A DNA stretch of 64,000 bases. Origin: JBMNMU01 sp050953505 (lineage in GTDB: Bacteria > Bacillota > Clostridia > Peptostreptococcales > Anaerovoracaceae). The stretch lies in NCBI GenBank assembly GCA_050953505.1, contig JBMNMU010000001.1, forward strand, positions 1,426,001 to 1,490,000, written 5' to 3'. This document shows, in pieces, positions 63,423-64,000 of the stretch. Within the stretch, counting starts at the first letter, position 1. Every line of letters begins with the position of its first letter. Position numbers and translations under genes: made by a program. The notes under the pieces were generated by a model. That model was not told where the DNA came from. It saw nothing but the letters and a program-made list of their open reading frames with translations, and did not search any database.

Positions 63423-64000
63423 TTATAGCTCCACGATGATTGCAAAAATAGGTATTGTCAAAAGAGAAAACACTGTAGAAAGCAGAACACTCTTTGTCGC
63501 AAATGCGGCTTCACCTTTATAACGCTGACTGAATATAGACGCTACCGTAGCTACAGGCATGGCAAAGCTCATAATCAACACCTTTTCTAAGAGAGAAAAA
63601 CCATCTGCCCAAAGCTTTATTACCAGGAGAGTAATAACAGGCACAATTAAAAGTTTAACAAAACATATGGCGTAAACCTGTAGGTCACCTATTATTTCCT
63701 TGAACTTTAAGCCTCCTAATTGGAAGCCAATAACAAACATGGCAAGGGGTGTTGTTGCAGAACCAATCATTTCGATAGAACCACCCAGGAGGCTAGGTAG
63801 CTGAATGTTTAATAAAAATAGCGTTAATCCGATTAATACGCCTACCAACCCTGGATTTAGAAACTGACGGGGATTGAGCTTTAATTTAGCCCCTGCAGAC
63901 AGCTGAATAAGCATTACCCCAACGGTGAAGATAAGTACATCATTAATCAACTCCACGATGGCAGCAAAAAATAGGGCATCTGTTCCATAAAGGGCTTTAA
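63423..64000 (-). CDS. AEC-family transporter (partial, runs off the window)
   Basis: At least 192 residues, six or more membrane helices, from the C-terminal part of an auxin efflux carrier-type permease. Characteristic stretches are IEMIGSATTPLAMFVIGFQLGG and MSFAMPVATVASIFSQRYKG. The frame is open to the window edge (…ALFFAAIVELINDVLIF), so the N-terminal ~120 residues lie beyond. The family moves small organic acids or similar compounds; substrate unknown. The stop is three bases from repeat R5. Confidence 0.85.
   Translation of the reverse strand, partial: KALYGTDALFFAAIVELINDVLIFTVGVMLIQLSAGAKLKLNPRQFLNPGLVGVLIGLTLFLLNIQLPSLLGGSIEMIGSATTPLAMFVIGFQLGGLKFKEIIGDLQVYAICFVKLLIVPVITLLVIKLWADGFSLLEKVLIMSFAMPVATVASIFSQRYKGEAAFATKSVLLSTVFSLLTIPIFAIIVEL

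Overview
The window looks like the chromosome of a low-GC, spore-forming Gram-positive anaerobe of class Clostridia, perhaps a relative of Alkaliphilus or Natronincola; this is inference from gene content and no 16S rRNA is present. Support comes from strong GGAGG ribosome binding sites with some TTG/GTG starts, sigma-A type promoters, a CIRCE operator on htpG, a PdaB-like deacetylase, a GerMN lipoprotein, SLH and copper-amine-oxidase-type cell-surface proteins, a Thermoanaerobacter-type secondary alcohol dehydrogenase and no respiratory oxidases.

Region by region. 1-7.5 kb: housekeeping and metabolic genes (PdaB-like deacetylase, Elp3-like radical SAM, ACT + DUF711 pair, CoA-binding protein, sigma-54 activator, QueG-like Fe-S protein). 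7.5-14.7 kb: a complete flavin-based extracellular electron transfer (FLEET) operon, ndh2-dmkB-dmkA-eetA-eetB-pplA-fmnB, read on the minus strand from a consensus promoter. Electrons would pass from NADH through Ndh2 to demethylmenaquinone, then EetA/EetB, then the diflavinylated lipoprotein PplA; FmnB attaches the FMN. 15.06-15.5 kb: a divergent, highly structured ~410-nt RNA with its own consensus promoter and terminator, which I cannot assign to a family. It is followed by a 34-residue Cys-rich peptide gene. 15.8-28.7 kb: GerMN lipoprotein, Cu/Zn-SOD-like protein, phosphoesterase, MntP, a surface protein with SLH and two C39-like peptidase domains, an AraC regulator, Adh, HtpG and YmaF.

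28.7-47 kb is an accessory and defence island in decay: an apparently intact IS21 element with an 8-bp target duplication; a relic type 1 BREX locus (start of brxA fused to the middle of pglZ, frameshifted brxL); a membrane-anchored Mrr-like nuclease gene split by a composite of two IS3-family copies carrying a piece of agrB; and McrBC with an in-frame stop in mcrB. 47-64 kb: a sigma/anti-sigma pair, transporters (EamA, MFS, ABC with a very long coiled-coil permease, AEC), a tandem-duplicated protein of unknown function, surface and lipoproteins, and a beta-lactamase-fold membrane protein.

A family of long near-perfect palindromes with the core GACCGAGAGATGAATGGCC recurs at five places (about 19.5, 21.9, 59.8, 61.9 and 63.4 kb), nearly always within a few bases of a stop codon. 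It is the most distinctive unexplained DNA structure here besides the structured RNA.
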